The position numbers were made by a program, and so were the translations under genes. Below are positions 20,653 through 30,209 of a DNA stretch of 64,000 bases, one piece after another. A model generated the notes under the pieces. That model saw only the letters and a program-made list of their open reading frames with translations, did no database searches and was not told the DNA's origin. Each line of letters begins with the position of its first letter. The first letter of the stretch is position 1. This stretch comes from Ahaetulla prasina (Eukaryota; Chordata; Lepidosauria; Squamata; Colubridae), in contig NC_080546.1 of assembly GCF_028640845.1 (NCBI RefSeq), positions 82,994,757 to 83,058,756 of the forward strand, in the 5' to 3' direction.

Positions 20653-21050
20653 CAATGGTGGGATTCAAATAATTTAACAACCAGTTCTCTGCCCTAATGA
20701 TTTCTTCCAGAACAGAATAGAATAGAATAGAATAGAATAGAATAGAATAGAATAGAATAGAATAGAATAGAATAGAATAGAATAGAATAGAATAAAATTT
20801 TTATTGGCCAAGTGTGATTGGACACACAAGGAATTTGTCTTGGTGCATATGCTCTCAGTGTACATAAAAGAAAAGATATGTTCATCAAGGTACAACATTT
20901 ACAACACAATTGATGGTCAATATATCAATATAAATTGATATAAATCAATATAAATCATAAGGATTGCCAGCAACCTAGTTCACCAAACTGCTCAGAAAAT
21001 TAACAACTGGTTCTCCCGAAGTGGTGCGAGCTGGCTGAATCCCACCACTG
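20653..21050. mobile_element. hAT MITE (GGGATTCAA family) holding a LINE-A tail
   Basis: Ends CAATGGTGGGATTCAA and CTGAATCCCACCACTG, flanked by GTTTAGGG (20645-20652) and GTTCAGGG (21051-21058), 7 of 8. Its own sequence surrounds a LINE-A 3' end. The right copy of its duplication overlaps the first bases of the next MITE. Confidence 0.82.
20713..20975 (-). mobile_element. LINE-A 3' end
   Basis: An AATAG array (about 20713-20795) leads into TTTTTATTGGCCAAGTGTGA and GGTGCATATGCTCTCAGTGT, the inverse of the LINE-A tail. It stops near ATCATAAGGATTGCCAGCAAC. Confidence 0.9.
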
Positions 21051-21053
21051 GTT

Positions 21054-21456
21054 CAGGGGTGTCAAACTCAAGGCCCCGGGGGGCTGGATCTGTCCCACAG
21101 GGTGCTTAGATCTGGCCCGCAGGGCCTCCTTGGAAAAAGCGAAGGACTGGACTGCGGTGCCTCTGCCAGCACAAAACGGATCTCGGGAGGGCTCTGTTTT
21201 TGCCGGCAGAGGGTTGCAGGAGGGCATTGCAGCCAAAAATGGACCTCAAGAGCGTTGTGGGTGTTGGCAGAGGGTTACAGGAAGCCGCCACAGCTGAAAA
21301 CGAGCTCAGGAGTCTGTTTTTGCTGGCAGTGCACTCGGGCCGCCACAGGCACCCCCGACTTGAGTGACATTGAGCTGGCCACACCCACCCTGGCCCTTCA
21401 AGGTCAAACACAACCCTGATGATTGGCCTTCAATGAAATCGAGTTTGACACCCCTG
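21054..21456. mobile_element. hAT-type MITE (CAGGGG-TCAAACT family), complete
   Basis: Ends CAGGGGTGTCAAACTC and GAGTTTGACACCCCTG are perfect inverses. The interior (GGCAGAGGGTTGCAGGAGG, GGCCACACCCACCCTGG) matches 154-257 and 1197-1469. Once the neighbouring MITE is removed, the 8-bp flanks CATTAGTT and CATCCGTT agree at 6 of 8. Confidence 0.82.
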
Positions 21457-21930
21457 CATCCGTTGAAACCCGTTTTGCGATGTTCCAAAGGGTTCTTTCC
21501 TCCTTCTCATTCTTAGAACACGTCAGGATTTCTTTAGAATGGCTCAACCTTTCTAAGGTGACATTTTGGGATGGGAGGCGAGCAGCACTCCTATGGTTGA
21601 CTTTACATTTACTTATCTTTTTATTGTAAAAACCTAACTGGTGGTCCCTGGTTCTTTGTGAAGATTTCTTTTGGGGAATGTAATTAAAACGGAGGGAGCC
21701 GAGAATGCAGCGGACCGAGGCAGTTATGGCTGCCTAATGAAAGATACATCTTTGAAACACCTCACAACAACAACAACAACAACAGCAGCAACAGCAAAAA
21801 CAACAAAGATACAGTAAGCACATCCTGAGAATTTCACCATGGTTCATTTCCCCTTGAAAAAAGCAATTTTTTTCCCATTAAACTGCCTAATAATGAAAAA
21901 AATAATGAAAAAAAACCCACTCTAAATATA
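21457..21930. other. Unique sequence with (CAA)n
   Basis: A short (CAA)n array lies at about 21767-21803. No gene is seen. Confidence 0.5.
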
Positions 21931-21934
21931 TTTT

Positions 21935-22600
21935 AGAATAGAATAACAGGGTTGGAAGGGACCTTGGAGGTCTTCTAGTCCAACCCGCTGCTCAGGCAGG
22001 AAACCTTACACCACTTCAGACAAATGGTTATCCAACATCTTAAAAACTTCCAGTGTTGGAGCATTCACAACTTCTGGAAGCAAGTTGTTCCACAGATTAA
22101 TTGTTCTAACTGCCAGGAAATTTCTCCTTAGTTCTAAGTTGCTTCTCTCCTCGATTAGTTTCCACCCATTGCTTCTTGTTCTACCCTCAGGTGCTTTGGA
22201 GAACAGCCCGACTCCTTCTTCTTTGTGGCAGCCCCTGAGATATTGGAACTCTCCTATCTTGTCTCCCCTAGTCCTTCTTTCCATTAAAGTAGACATACCC
22301 AGTTCCTGCAACTGTTCTTCATATATTTTAGCCTCCAGTCCCCTAATCATCTTTGTTGCTCTTCTCTGCACTCTTTCTAGAGTCTCAACATCTTTTTTAC
22401 ATCGTAGCGACCAAAACTGAATGCAATATTCCAAGTGTGGCCTTACCAAGGCATTATAAGGTGGCACTAACACTTCACGTGATCTTGATTCTATCCATCT
22501 GTTTATGCAGCCTAGAACTGTGTTGGCTTTTTTGGCAGCTGCTGCACACTGCTGGCTCATGCTGGCTTTCTCTAAATATTTTCTCGAGTTGTTTGGTTGA
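21935..22600 (-). mobile_element. CR1 LINE, 5'-truncated
   Basis: At left is the inverse CR1 3' end (GGGTTGGAAGGGACCTTGG, TCTAGTCCAACCC), then ORF2 to about 22560 and a little more upstream coding sequence. Confidence 0.9.
22006..22560 (-). pseudogene. CR1 ORF2 C-terminal remnant
   Basis: 184 residues are open: MSQQCAAAAKKANTVLGCIN, VPPYNALVRPHLEYCIQF, VETLERVQRRATKMIRGLEA, then LRRNFLAVRTINLWNNLLPE. The frame extends further upstream than in the 16627 copy but still lacks the YADD box. It is a dead fragment. Confidence 0.9.
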
Positions 22601-22877
22601 CTTATTTACAAGGTTGAACCTGCTTTGAAAACTATTTGGAAGAACTGTTTTGCAAGACACCAGCACTTTTTAATGCAACCATTTCTTACATCAGGCTTCT
22701 GCATGAGATTGAAAAAAAGATACGGCTGTTTTAATGGATCGTATAAACCCAGTGACTGTTTTAATGAGCCATGTTAAGGATGCACTTGCCTTAATTAACT
22801 GGATTACTGAGTCACACCAAAGATGCGGCTGCTTTAATGAATAGCATGAAAGGATAGGGTTTGCTGTGCATACGGTA
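22601..22877. other. Unique sequence
   Basis: Nothing recognised. Confidence 0.45.
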
Positions 22878-23148
22878 CCTGAAATTTATTTATTTATTAT
22901 TTGTCAAACACAACAGTATATATAAGAATAAGCATGAAATAACCATACGAATTGGATACAATCAAAGGGAACATTAGGACAGGAACGGTAGGCACGCTGG
23001 TGCTCTTATGCACGCCCCTTATAGACCTCTTAGGAATGGGGTGAGGTCAATAGTAGATAGTCTTTGGTTGAAGCTTTGGGGATTTTGGGAAGAGACCACA
23101 GAGTCAGGTAGTGCATTCCAGGCATTAACAACTCTGTTACTGAAGTCA
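22878..23148 (-). mobile_element. LINE-C 3' end
   Basis: (TTTA)n, TTTGTCAAACACAACAGTAT, GGGAACATTAGGACAGGAAC and GTGCTCTTATGCACGCCCC, then the last 30-40 ORF codons. It is nearly identical to 11762-12060. Confidence 0.88.
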
Positions 23149-23547
23149 AATCCAGTCCAATTCCACCTTTATGAATGGTCAAGCTTACAGCTACAACAGA
23201 AATACTTGAAATACAAAGGATAGTTGGACATTCAGTTGCACTAAAATGGGTTTTTATGCACTTTAGTTTCCCTAATGCCATTTGTACATTTAATAAGATG
23301 TTCTTCTTAAAACTATCAAAAGAAAAAAACCCCACCATCTTCCCAATGCCAAGTATTAATTTTTGCATCGAGGCTTAAAAATGTATACAAGCAACAGCCA
23401 CCTGCTGTACCGACCTAAATAACTGCTCCATGTATATTTTGTCTAGCAACCTGGCAAACTTAAAGAAATTTTTTTCATTCAATTCCACCTGAGTTTCTTG
23501 CGTAGCATCTCAAGTGCATATGATGCTTTTCTGCTCTGCCAGACAAC
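23149..23547. other. Unique sequence, no gene seen
   Basis: Nothing recognised. Confidence 0.45.
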
Positions 23548-23854
23548 TGTCATGCCCCTGTCAGAGTCTGAATCCGAAGGCAGAACAAGGGAGAGGGTAT
23601 TCTTATTAAGACTGAGGCCCACCCCCTCCTCATCCTAGGCAGCGCAGGGAGGAACGGAGAAGAGAGCAATGTGGGTTGCGTGGCTTACAAGGGAGGATAA
23701 TCCTCTTTACAAGGCACAGCTGCTGATGGAGCTTAAAAGGAAAGGCAAATGGGAGGGGCAGTTGTCGGGAACAAACACTGAGTTCATCTCGTGTTTATCT
23801 GAAGTCCTGGCCTCATCCCAGCTGGTTTGATTTACTGTCGTGCTACTTCACTTC
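23548..23854 (+). mobile_element. LTR-like segment, family e (tentative)
   Basis: It starts TGTCATGCCCCTGTCAGAG. Its layout resembles the confirmed LTRs: an acidic LSESESEG coding segment near the start, an arginine-rich PRQRREERRREQCGLRG segment in another frame, and GCTTAAAAGGAAAGG downstream. No duplication was found. The right border merges into a hAT fragment. Confidence 0.45.
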
Positions 23855-24079
23855 AGGTTCTGACAGGTTCTGGAGAACCAGTAGTGGAAATTTTGAGCAG
23901 TTTGGAGAACTGGCAAATGCCACCTCTGGCTGGTCCCAGAGTGGAAATGGAGATTTTGTAATATTCTTCCCCTAGGAGTGTGGAGGGAATGGGGATTTTG
24001 CAGTATCCTTCCCCTGCCAAGCCCACCAAGCCACACCCACAGAACCAGTAGTAAAAAAAAGATTGGATTTCACCACTGG
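23855..24079. mobile_element. hAT MITE fragment (GAAATCC family), inverted
   Basis: GGTTCTGACAGGTTCTGGAG, GCCACCTCTGGCTGGTCCC and GCAGTATCCTTCCCC are the inverse of 6695-6880. The end is GGATTTCACCACTG. The left terminus is lost. Confidence 0.65.
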
Positions 24080-24221
24080 ATTGAAGTATTGTCAGCCAAA
24101 GACTATTACAGGTTGGTGGAAGAGCTCTCTCTAGGCCGGAGAGTTGAAAGGGACATTGGGGGCATAGTTGGTGATAATAAAGGGACTCATATTGGTTCTC
24201 TGACTGTGTTGCCTTTGTGTC

Positions 24222-24784
24222 TGTTGTGGTCCATCAGCCACCTACAAAGCTGGCAATGGAGTCGGACAGCGATGAGGCTGAGGTGAGGCCAGGGCCATCG
24301 GAAAATGTGGTGCGGACTCCAGAGACTCCAGAGACTGATAGTAGTGAGGCAGAGGAACAGGAGGAGCCTGTTCCTAATGCATACATGAGAAGAGCTGCTA
24401 GAAGGCAAGAGCAGCTCAAGCAGAGAGGACAATTTGGGAATAGGGCCAAGAGATGATTGGCCCCTCCCATAAGGCTTAAAACAGACCAGCACCGGCATTT
24501 GGCCTTTGCTGGAAAACAATGTTGTAGCTGTGTCTTCTGCTTCATCTTCTGCTTCGTGTATGTTTTTGTTTTTGTAGCTTTTGGACGTTTGCCAGGAAGG
24601 GCCTTTGTCAGTTTGTCTAATTGGACTAAGGTTTGTGAGCTAAGTGAGGAATTTGTGTTGGGAGGCATTTGTTTTACTTTGAGTTGAACGACGCTGGGAA
24701 TAAAGTAATTCCCAGCTGTTCGAATAAAGTTTGTTTTTTCACGGGCTAAGTTTATTACTACCTACTTGGGCCTGGGTCACAACA
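24222..24784 (+). mobile_element. Solo LTR, family b
   Basis: The ends TGTTGTGG and CACAACA are inverse. GTGTC lies at 24217-24221 and again at 24785-24789, an exact 5-bp duplication. AATAAAGT occurs twice near the 3' part, consistent with a polyadenylation signal, and GGCTTAAAACAG is a possible promoter element. It is 563 bp long. The other copy, on the opposite strand, is at 29286-29734. Confidence 0.93.
24223..24456 (+). pseudogene. LTR-overlapping ORF, family b
   Basis: Starting from the second base of the LTR, the frame is open for 77 codons and stops at TGA. The product has an acidic part (MESDSDEAEVRPGPSENV, SSEAEEQEEPVP) and then a basic end (MRRAARRQEQLKQRGQ...AKR). The same frame and basic end occur in 29286-29734. 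A natural start is unlikely. It may be the end of an ORF entering the 3' LTR. Confidence 0.5.
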
Positions 24785-24789
24785 GTGTC

Positions 24790-25605
24790 ACACCCTGGGT
24801 CATCACAACAACAACGTTGGGAAGCTCATTTATTTGAATCTGTGGGCTCGTGAAATGAAGTTCAGAAAAAATAATAAGCTAATTTTTTTTTTAATTCACT
24901 GAATCTGGTCTGCTTTGAAATTGCATTTAGAGGTCAGCCACATTCCAATTCTGCTTCAACCAGCATTCTTCTGCTCTATCGGTTCATTTTTTTTCCCCCT
25001 GCTACATTGCACATAACTGATGATCTAATTTTAAATACTTTCGTCTATTTATGTGTTCTTTTCTTCTGCTTCCCTCGTAAACATTTTGCAGCAATTTAGA
25101 AAGCACAATAAGAGTTTGGTGACAGATTTTTAGCACCAACTTACAACTGAACCCCAAAACATATTTCGCCTTCCAAATGGCACACGGCGCAAAGTTTGAT
25201 ACCTTTTTAATGGAAACGACTCTGAACTCCCTACGTTTTTAATTATTTTAATTAAACAGCGTGTGTCTTATGAGGGTGGCGGGTAATGCCATAAGTCATT
25301 GGGATGTAATGGATGAAATATGGTGCAATGTTATTCCTAGACCTCGTACTAAACATTAATTACACATTTATTTAATCAATTAAGCATGAAAGTGACATTA
25401 TCGTCGGGGATGTGATGTGTTATTGCAGTAGAATTTAATTAATGAAGGTCAAGAATTTATTTCTAAATAACTTGGATGATGCTGGTATTTATTAGAAGGA
25501 ATACAAACCAATTGTATAGTTGGATCCACCCCTTAATTCAGCCTTGAGGTAAATAACCTCATTCAGTCCTACGGATTAGGCAATGAACTCACAATTGGTT
25601 CTCAT
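24790..25605. other. Repeat-free stretch, candidate conserved non-coding DNA
   Basis: No repeat is recognised. 25220-25480 is unusually rich in homeodomain-like core motifs (TTTTAATTAAAC, CATTAATTACAC, AATCAATTAAGC, TTTAATTAATG) within otherwise non-simple sequence. Conservation is inferred, not shown. Confidence 0.4.
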
Positions 25606-25656
25606 AATATAACAACAACAACAGCAACAGCAGAAGCAGCAGCAGCATGGCTTAAG

Positions 25657-26750
25657 ATGGGAACCATCAAGAAAGAAACGGAAGGTTTAATACATGCTAC
25701 TCAAGAACAAGCACTACAAAATAATACCATGAAAGCGAAGATACGAAAATCCACCAACAATCCAAACTGCCGACTTTGCAACAACAAAGTCAAAACTGTT
25801 TTACATTTAATATGTGAATGTAGCAAAATCACACAAACTGATTACAAAGCTAGACACAATCAAGTTGGTAAATTAATCCACCGGTCATTATGTAAAAAAC
25901 ACAACTTACCTGTATCCAAAAAGTCATGGAAACATAAAGTGGAAAAATTTATAGAACATAAGAAGGTGAAGTTAGGATTTTAGATTATGATTGTTAGTTT
26001 TGATACCCTGCATTTTGTTCTGGGAAGTCGGGGTGGGGGGTGGGGGGTAAGGGGGGAGGGGAGTGGGGGGGTGGAGGTTAGTGATGGAGTGATGGTTAAT
26101 GTACAGGGATTATTGAAGATGTATAAATATAATTAATGTAGGGTCGGGTCTGACCAGTTGCCATTTTAGAACGGTGGGAGGAAAAAGAGAGTAGGAGGTA
26201 GGAAAGAGGAGAAGAGGAAGGAAGAGGGTAGAAGAGGAGAAGAGTGTAGGGTGGAGGGAGGAGGAGGTAGATAAGAGAAGGAGAGGAAGGTTTGGAAAGT
26301 AAAAGAAGGTAGAAGAGGAAGAAGGTTAAAAGGGGTGGTGACTGGGCAGGCCCGACTAATTGTATATAACTGTACATTGGATGAATTATTTGATAAGATT
26401 GTAAAAATAAAACTTTTTTTATAAAAAAAAAAAAAAAAAAGAAGGTGAAGTTCTGGTGGGACTTTCGAATACAGATGGATTGTCATTTGGAACACAACAC
26501 GCTAGATATTGTCAAAAATCGAAATGTACAATTTACTGACATCGCGGTACCAGGAGATGCCAGAGTTAAAGAAAAAGAATTGGAAAAAATCATGAAATAT
26601 CGCGACCTGGCCATCGAAACGACACGGCTATGGATGAAACATGTAACAGTAATATCCATTGTCATCGGGGCACTTGGTACCCTGTCCAAGAATTTTATAA
26701 GATACATCAACAAATTGCAGCTTCCTGCAATAACACCAGCAGAACTATAA
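25657..26750 (+). pseudogene. R4/Dong-like ORF: zinc knuckle and endonuclease end, interrupted
   Basis: The first part (25657-25973) has LIHATQEQAL and the zinc-binding motif CRLCNNKVKTVLHLICECS (C-X2-C-X8-H-X4-C), then YKARHNQVGKLIH. An L1 tail interrupts it. The second part (from 26451) continues in sense with WWDFRIQMDCHLEHN and IAVPGDARVKEKELEKI, the restriction-like endonuclease region. The PDI motif seen in copy 3 reads LDI here. It is non-functional. Confidence 0.8.
25974..26439 (+). mobile_element. L1 3' untranslated end inserted in the R4-like ORF
   Basis: It begins AGGATTTTAGATTATG, has a G-rich tract (GGGGTGGGGGGTGGGGGG) and a long GGA/GAAG purine tract, and then AAAAATAAAACTTTTTTT and poly(A) at about 26422-26440. 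Its flanks repeat AGAAGGTGAAGTT (25961-25973 and 26440-26452), a 13-bp duplication. This is the signature of L1 retrotransposition, 5'-truncated. Confidence 0.9.
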
Positions 26751-26910
26751 AAAACTGTGCTACTTGGAACTTTGTACATCTTAAGAAGGAACTTGGTTGA
26801 TACCTAGGACGCTGGCAGCAACCCGTATCAACCATCAGCACCAGTCAATGGTATTTGTGATGCATTTTTGAATGTTCAGTTGACTGAGTTTCATGTTTAA
26901 TGAATAAAGT

Positions 26911-26911
26911 A

Positions 26912-26999
<88 letters not shown>
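26911..26999. repeat. (AAT)n array between R4-like copies
   Basis: A pure AAT array of about 29 units. It is the 3' side of copy 1, and copy 2 begins at its end. Confidence 0.95.
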
Positions 27000-27000
<1 letters not shown>

Positions 27001-27205
27001 TGATGGCAAGCACTTAAAAGCAATTGGCACTGACAAGATCACCATTGGTCAGCTGCAGAAGGCCACCTTACTGGGATGTGCTCGCATAATTCGCCGATAC
27101 ATCACAAAGTCCTAAACGCTTGGGAAGTGTTCGACTAGTGATCTATGATACAAAATCCAGCATAGTTATCTCGTTTGCTGTGTATACTGTCATTTTGTGT
27201 AAATA
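27000..27205 (+). mobile_element. R4/Dong-like LINE copy 2, 3' end only
   Basis: GGCAAGCACTTAAAAGCAAT, then the last ORF codons (KITIGQLQKATLLGCARIIR) and the 3' sequence TACAAAATCCAGCATAGTTA. It ends in a short AAT run at 27206. It starts directly at the AAT array of copy 1 and closely matches copy 3. Confidence 0.85.
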
Positions 27206-27408
27206 AAATAATAATAATAATAGGAAGAAGAAGAAGAAGAAGAAGAAGAAGAAGAAGAAGAAGAAGAAGAAGAAGAAGAAGAAGAAGAAGAAGAAGAAGA
27301 AGAAGAAGAAGAAGAAGAAGAAGAAGAAGAAGAAGAAGGGAGGAGGAGGAGGAGGAGGAGGAGGAGGAGGAGGAGGAGGAGGAGGAGGAGGAGGAGGAGG
27401 AGGAGGAA
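27206..27408. repeat. (AAT)n, (GAA)n, (GGA)n compound array
   Basis: AAT to 27222, GAA from about 27223 to 27339, GGA from 27340 to 27407. It is a homopurine strand of about 185 bases. Confidence 0.95.
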
Positions 27409-27905
27409 GAAGCCTGAAAAAGTGATCGAAAATGAGCATGTAAAACTACTGTGGGACTTTCAAATACAGACTGACCAAGTTTTGGAACACAATACCCCAG
27501 ATATTACAATTGTGGAGAAATGTGGATCCAAAAAAGTATGGATCGTCGATGTTGCCATACCTGGTGACAGCAGAATTGACAAGAAACAACTTGAAAAACT
27601 CACCAGATATCAGGACTTGAGAATCGAACTGCAGAGACACTGGCATAAACCAGTGCAGATGGTTCCAGTGGTACTCGGCACACTGGGAGCTGTGCCTAAA
27701 GACCTAGGCAAGCACTTAAAAGCAGTTGGCGCTGACAAGATCACCATTGGTCGGCTGCAGAAGGCCACCTTGCTGGGATCTGCTCGCATAATCCGCCGAT
27801 ACATCACACAGTCCTAAACGCTTGGGAAGTGTTCGACTAGTGATCAATGATACGAAATCCAGCATAGTTATCTCGTTTGTCATTTTGTGTCATTTTGTGT
27901 AAACA
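27409..27905 (+). mobile_element. R4/Dong-like LINE copy 3
   Basis: It starts at AGCCTGAAAAAGTGATCG right after the purine array, with ORF and 3' end as in copy 2. Its end passes into AACAACAACAATATATAT. Confidence 0.85.
27422..27817 (+). pseudogene. R4/Dong-like restriction-like endonuclease remnant
   Basis: 131 residues: LLWDFQIQTDQVLEHNTPDI, then VWIVDVAIPGDSRIDKKQLE and LTRYQDLRIELQRHWHKPVQ, then VVLGTLGAVP. PDI...DVAIPGD...KK...EK...Y is the pattern of the endonuclease of R4-clade LINEs. The C-terminus GSARIIRRYITQS is intact. The RT domain is absent. This is the best preserved of the three copies. Confidence 0.85.
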
Positions 27906-28500
27906 ACAACAATATATATATAATTATATAATATAATAATATTGCTTCTCACATAATAGTATATTTAACTGCAAACACTTCAAAACCTCAGAAAAATCAG
28001 TGAAGGCATTTGCTATTAGATTAAACGTTGTTGTTTTTAATATTAATTGGCCTAACTTGATTTCCCCACCTCTTTACATGCAATAATTAGATAAGGTGGC
28101 ACCAATGCTAGTTTAATTCTATGGAGATAAAGACTGGAGATATCTAAAAGGACAAATGTATGAGACTTATTCTTTTAAACTCTTAAAGAATTTAGCATAG
28201 GTTTTTTTTAAACAAACAAACAAACAAAACCACTTTTCTTTAGTCCTGTCACACACCCATAGTTTGGTTCCAATGTCTATGAAAGCTTCGGTGTTTTGAA
28301 AGCCTTTTTTTTAGTAAGAAATCTGCAAATGGATTTATAAACTAGCTTTTATGCCTAGGCAACATTGGAATATTGGTCTACAAATAATCTCTAATGTATT
28401 TGCTTCTGTTACTAACTTCCAGAAGTTATGTAGGCTGTTAAAAGACTACATCTTTGAAATGGAAGAATAAAATGAAAATAAAATTGTGAGATGAAACATG
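27906..28500. other. Unique AT-rich sequence
   Basis: Nothing recognised apart from A/T runs. Confidence 0.45.
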
Positions 28501-28518
28501 AACAGCTTTATTAAAGAA

Positions 28519-28800
28519 AATGTCAACTCACAATCCCTGGTCTGCTCTCGAGTTGCCATAGGCCAGGGGGGATGGGAAACCGGCAAAGTAGCATGGCAAC
28601 CAAAGACAGATGCACATTCCACGCTTATCTCTCTCAAGGCTGTATCCCAGGGTTACCTACAGCAGCCGAGGGGAGTGACTTCTACAACTCGCGAAATTGC
28701 TCCGATGGCAAATGTGATTGGTGACACACCCTGGGGGGAGGGGGGAAACAGGGTCATAACTGGAGTATAAATTTCATAGGGTCAGAGCTGGCTTGCTGTA
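28519..28800 (+). mobile_element. LTR-like repeat, family d (partial)
   Basis: From GAGTTGCCATAGGCCAGGG to GGGTCAGAGCTGGCTT it matches 51873-52130 almost throughout (CACATTCCACGCTTATCTC, GTGATTGGTGACACACCCTG). GAGTATAAATTTCATAGG could be a TATA region. No terminal duplication was found. Confidence 0.55.
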
Positions 28801-29227
28801 AAGGTTCCGAAGGATGCCGTAATTAAATCATTCATTGAATCATAAATCAAGTATTCAAATATAGGTCCATGGAATATATAGTTTTAATATCATTGATAAC
28901 CTTTCAATGACTTTTCAAGTAAGAGATGGAGAGTGGAAAATCATTGTGATATGGCAGAGCCAATTATCAAGACAAATTTTAGATTTTGGACAAACATTCT
29001 TTTTTTTTTAATTATTGTTTGGGGTCTGATAACTCTGATAACTCTAAACAAAGTGGGTTCCGCCCCCCCCGCCCCCCCGTTTTTCTTTTTCCAAACTAAA
29101 AACTCTGACCCGCATCCTTTTTGTTTCAGTATGAGGTATGCTGGTATGTTATATATAGAATCTATCAAGACCAGGTTTTGGGATGGCCAAAACATAAGGC
29201 ATATATTTTGGCAATATAAGATAAGTC
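28801..29227. other. Unique sequence, no gene seen
   Basis: A C-rich run occurs at about 29062-29078. Nothing else is recognised. Confidence 0.45.
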
Positions 29228-29285
29228 TAGGGGTGGTATTCTCTTACTTTCCCTACCGGTTCACAAATGTGCGCATGGCCTTCTG

Positions 29286-29734
29286 TGTTGTGACCCAGAC
29301 CCGAGTAGGTAGCAACAAACACAGTCCTTAAGAAAAATACACTTTATTCGAACAGCCGGGAATTAGTTCATTCCCAGCGTCATGTAACTCGAAATAAAAC
29401 AATGGCTTCACAAACAAACAAACATTCTTCAGTTATCACAAACCTGAGTCCAGTTTGGATAACTGCCAAGGTCCTTTCTGATAAATGTCCAGAGCAGAGA
29501 ACGGAGCAAAGAATGCAGCTGCAATATTGCTTTCTGGCAACCTGAGATACCGGTGCTGGCCTCCTTTTAAACTTTATGGGAAGGGCCAATCATCTCTTGG
29601 CCTTACTCCTGAGTTGTCCTCTCTGCTCTCGCTGCTCTCGCCTCTTAGCAGCTCTTCTCATGCGGGCATTAGGAACAGGCTCGTCGCAGTCTGATACCGT
29701 TGACAACTCCCCAGGCTGCTGACGGATCACGACA
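29286..29734 (-). mobile_element. Solo LTR, family b
   Basis: On the plus strand it begins TGTTGTGACCC and ends CACGACA. TTCTG is present at 29281-29285 and 29735-29739, an exact 5-bp duplication. The inverse sequence shares the coding-like segment, CTTTTAAA-type region and AATAAA-like signals with 24222-24784. It is 449 bp long, shorter because part of the acidic segment is missing. Confidence 0.93.
29590..29733 (-). pseudogene. LTR-overlapping ORF, family b
   Basis: From base 2 of the LTR the frame stays open 47 codons to TGA. It keeps the basic end NARMRRAAKRREQREQRGQ and AKR, and a short proline/acidic part before it. The same frame as in 24223-24456, with an in-frame deletion. Confidence 0.5.
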
Positions 29735-29945
29735 TTCTGTGCATGCACTTTGCTCATGCACGCACCTTCCATGCATGCGCCTGGTCTCAAAAACATGCCT
29801 AAACAGGACGGCATAGAGCCAGGGCAGGTGGGCAGACCCACCTGCCATTTCCATTACCGGTTCTAGTGAACCGATGCAAACCGGCTGAATACCGCCTCTG
29901 GCATAGACTCTCCCATCATATCTCAGGAACTGAATTATTAACTTG

Positions 29946-30205
29946 AGCCTCTGGTGGCTTAGACTGCTAAGACAGTCTGTTATTAACACAGCTGCTTGCA
30001 ATTACTGCAGGTTCAAGTCCCACCAGGCCCAAGGTTGACTCAGCCTTCCATCCTTTATAAGGTAGGTAAAATGAGGACCCAGATTGTTGGGGGCAATAAG
30101 TTGACTTTGTATATAATATAAAAATGGATGAAGACTATTGCTTAACACAGTGTAAGCCGCCCTGAGTCTTTGGAGAAGGGCGGGATATAAATGCAAATTA
30201 AAAAA
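29946..30205 (+). mobile_element. SINE S3, full length
   Basis: GCCTCTGGTGGCTTAGACTG, GGTTCAAGTCCCACC, AGGTTGACTCAGCCTTCC, and the 3' hairpin CCGCCCT...AGGGCGG before ATATAAATGCAAATT and an A run. Confidence 0.9.
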
Positions 30206-30209
30206 AAAA

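Larger units (their letters stand above)
25640..26910 (+). mobile_element. R4/Dong-like LINE copy 1, cut by an L1 tail
   Basis: The C-terminal region of an R4/Dong-type LINE lies at 25640-25973 and resumes at 26440. It ends in the array (AAT)n at 26911. The group is known for a restriction-like endonuclease, and Dong-type elements are known to insert in TAA repeats. An AAC/AGC-rich stretch precedes it, and the 5' part is missing. Confidence 0.8.
29228..29900. mobile_element. hAT MITE (ACCGGTTC family) split by a solo LTR
   Basis: The left end TAGGGGTGGTATTC and the right end GAATACCGCCTCTG are inverse. The interior has CTACCGGTTCACAAATGTGC, GCATGCGCCTGG and TTACCGGTTC. The 8-bp flanks are not convincing. 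Its own parts are 29228-29285 and 29735-29900. Confidence 0.7.

Noticed and set aside
24187..24668. Minus-strand ORFs of 110 and 144 residues.
   Set aside because: They are antisense to the LTR-coded frame and the LTR itself. Shadow frames.
26835..27439. Long poly-N, poly-Y, poly-R, poly-E and poly-F reading frames.
   Set aside because: They are translations of AAT, GAA and GGA microsatellites.
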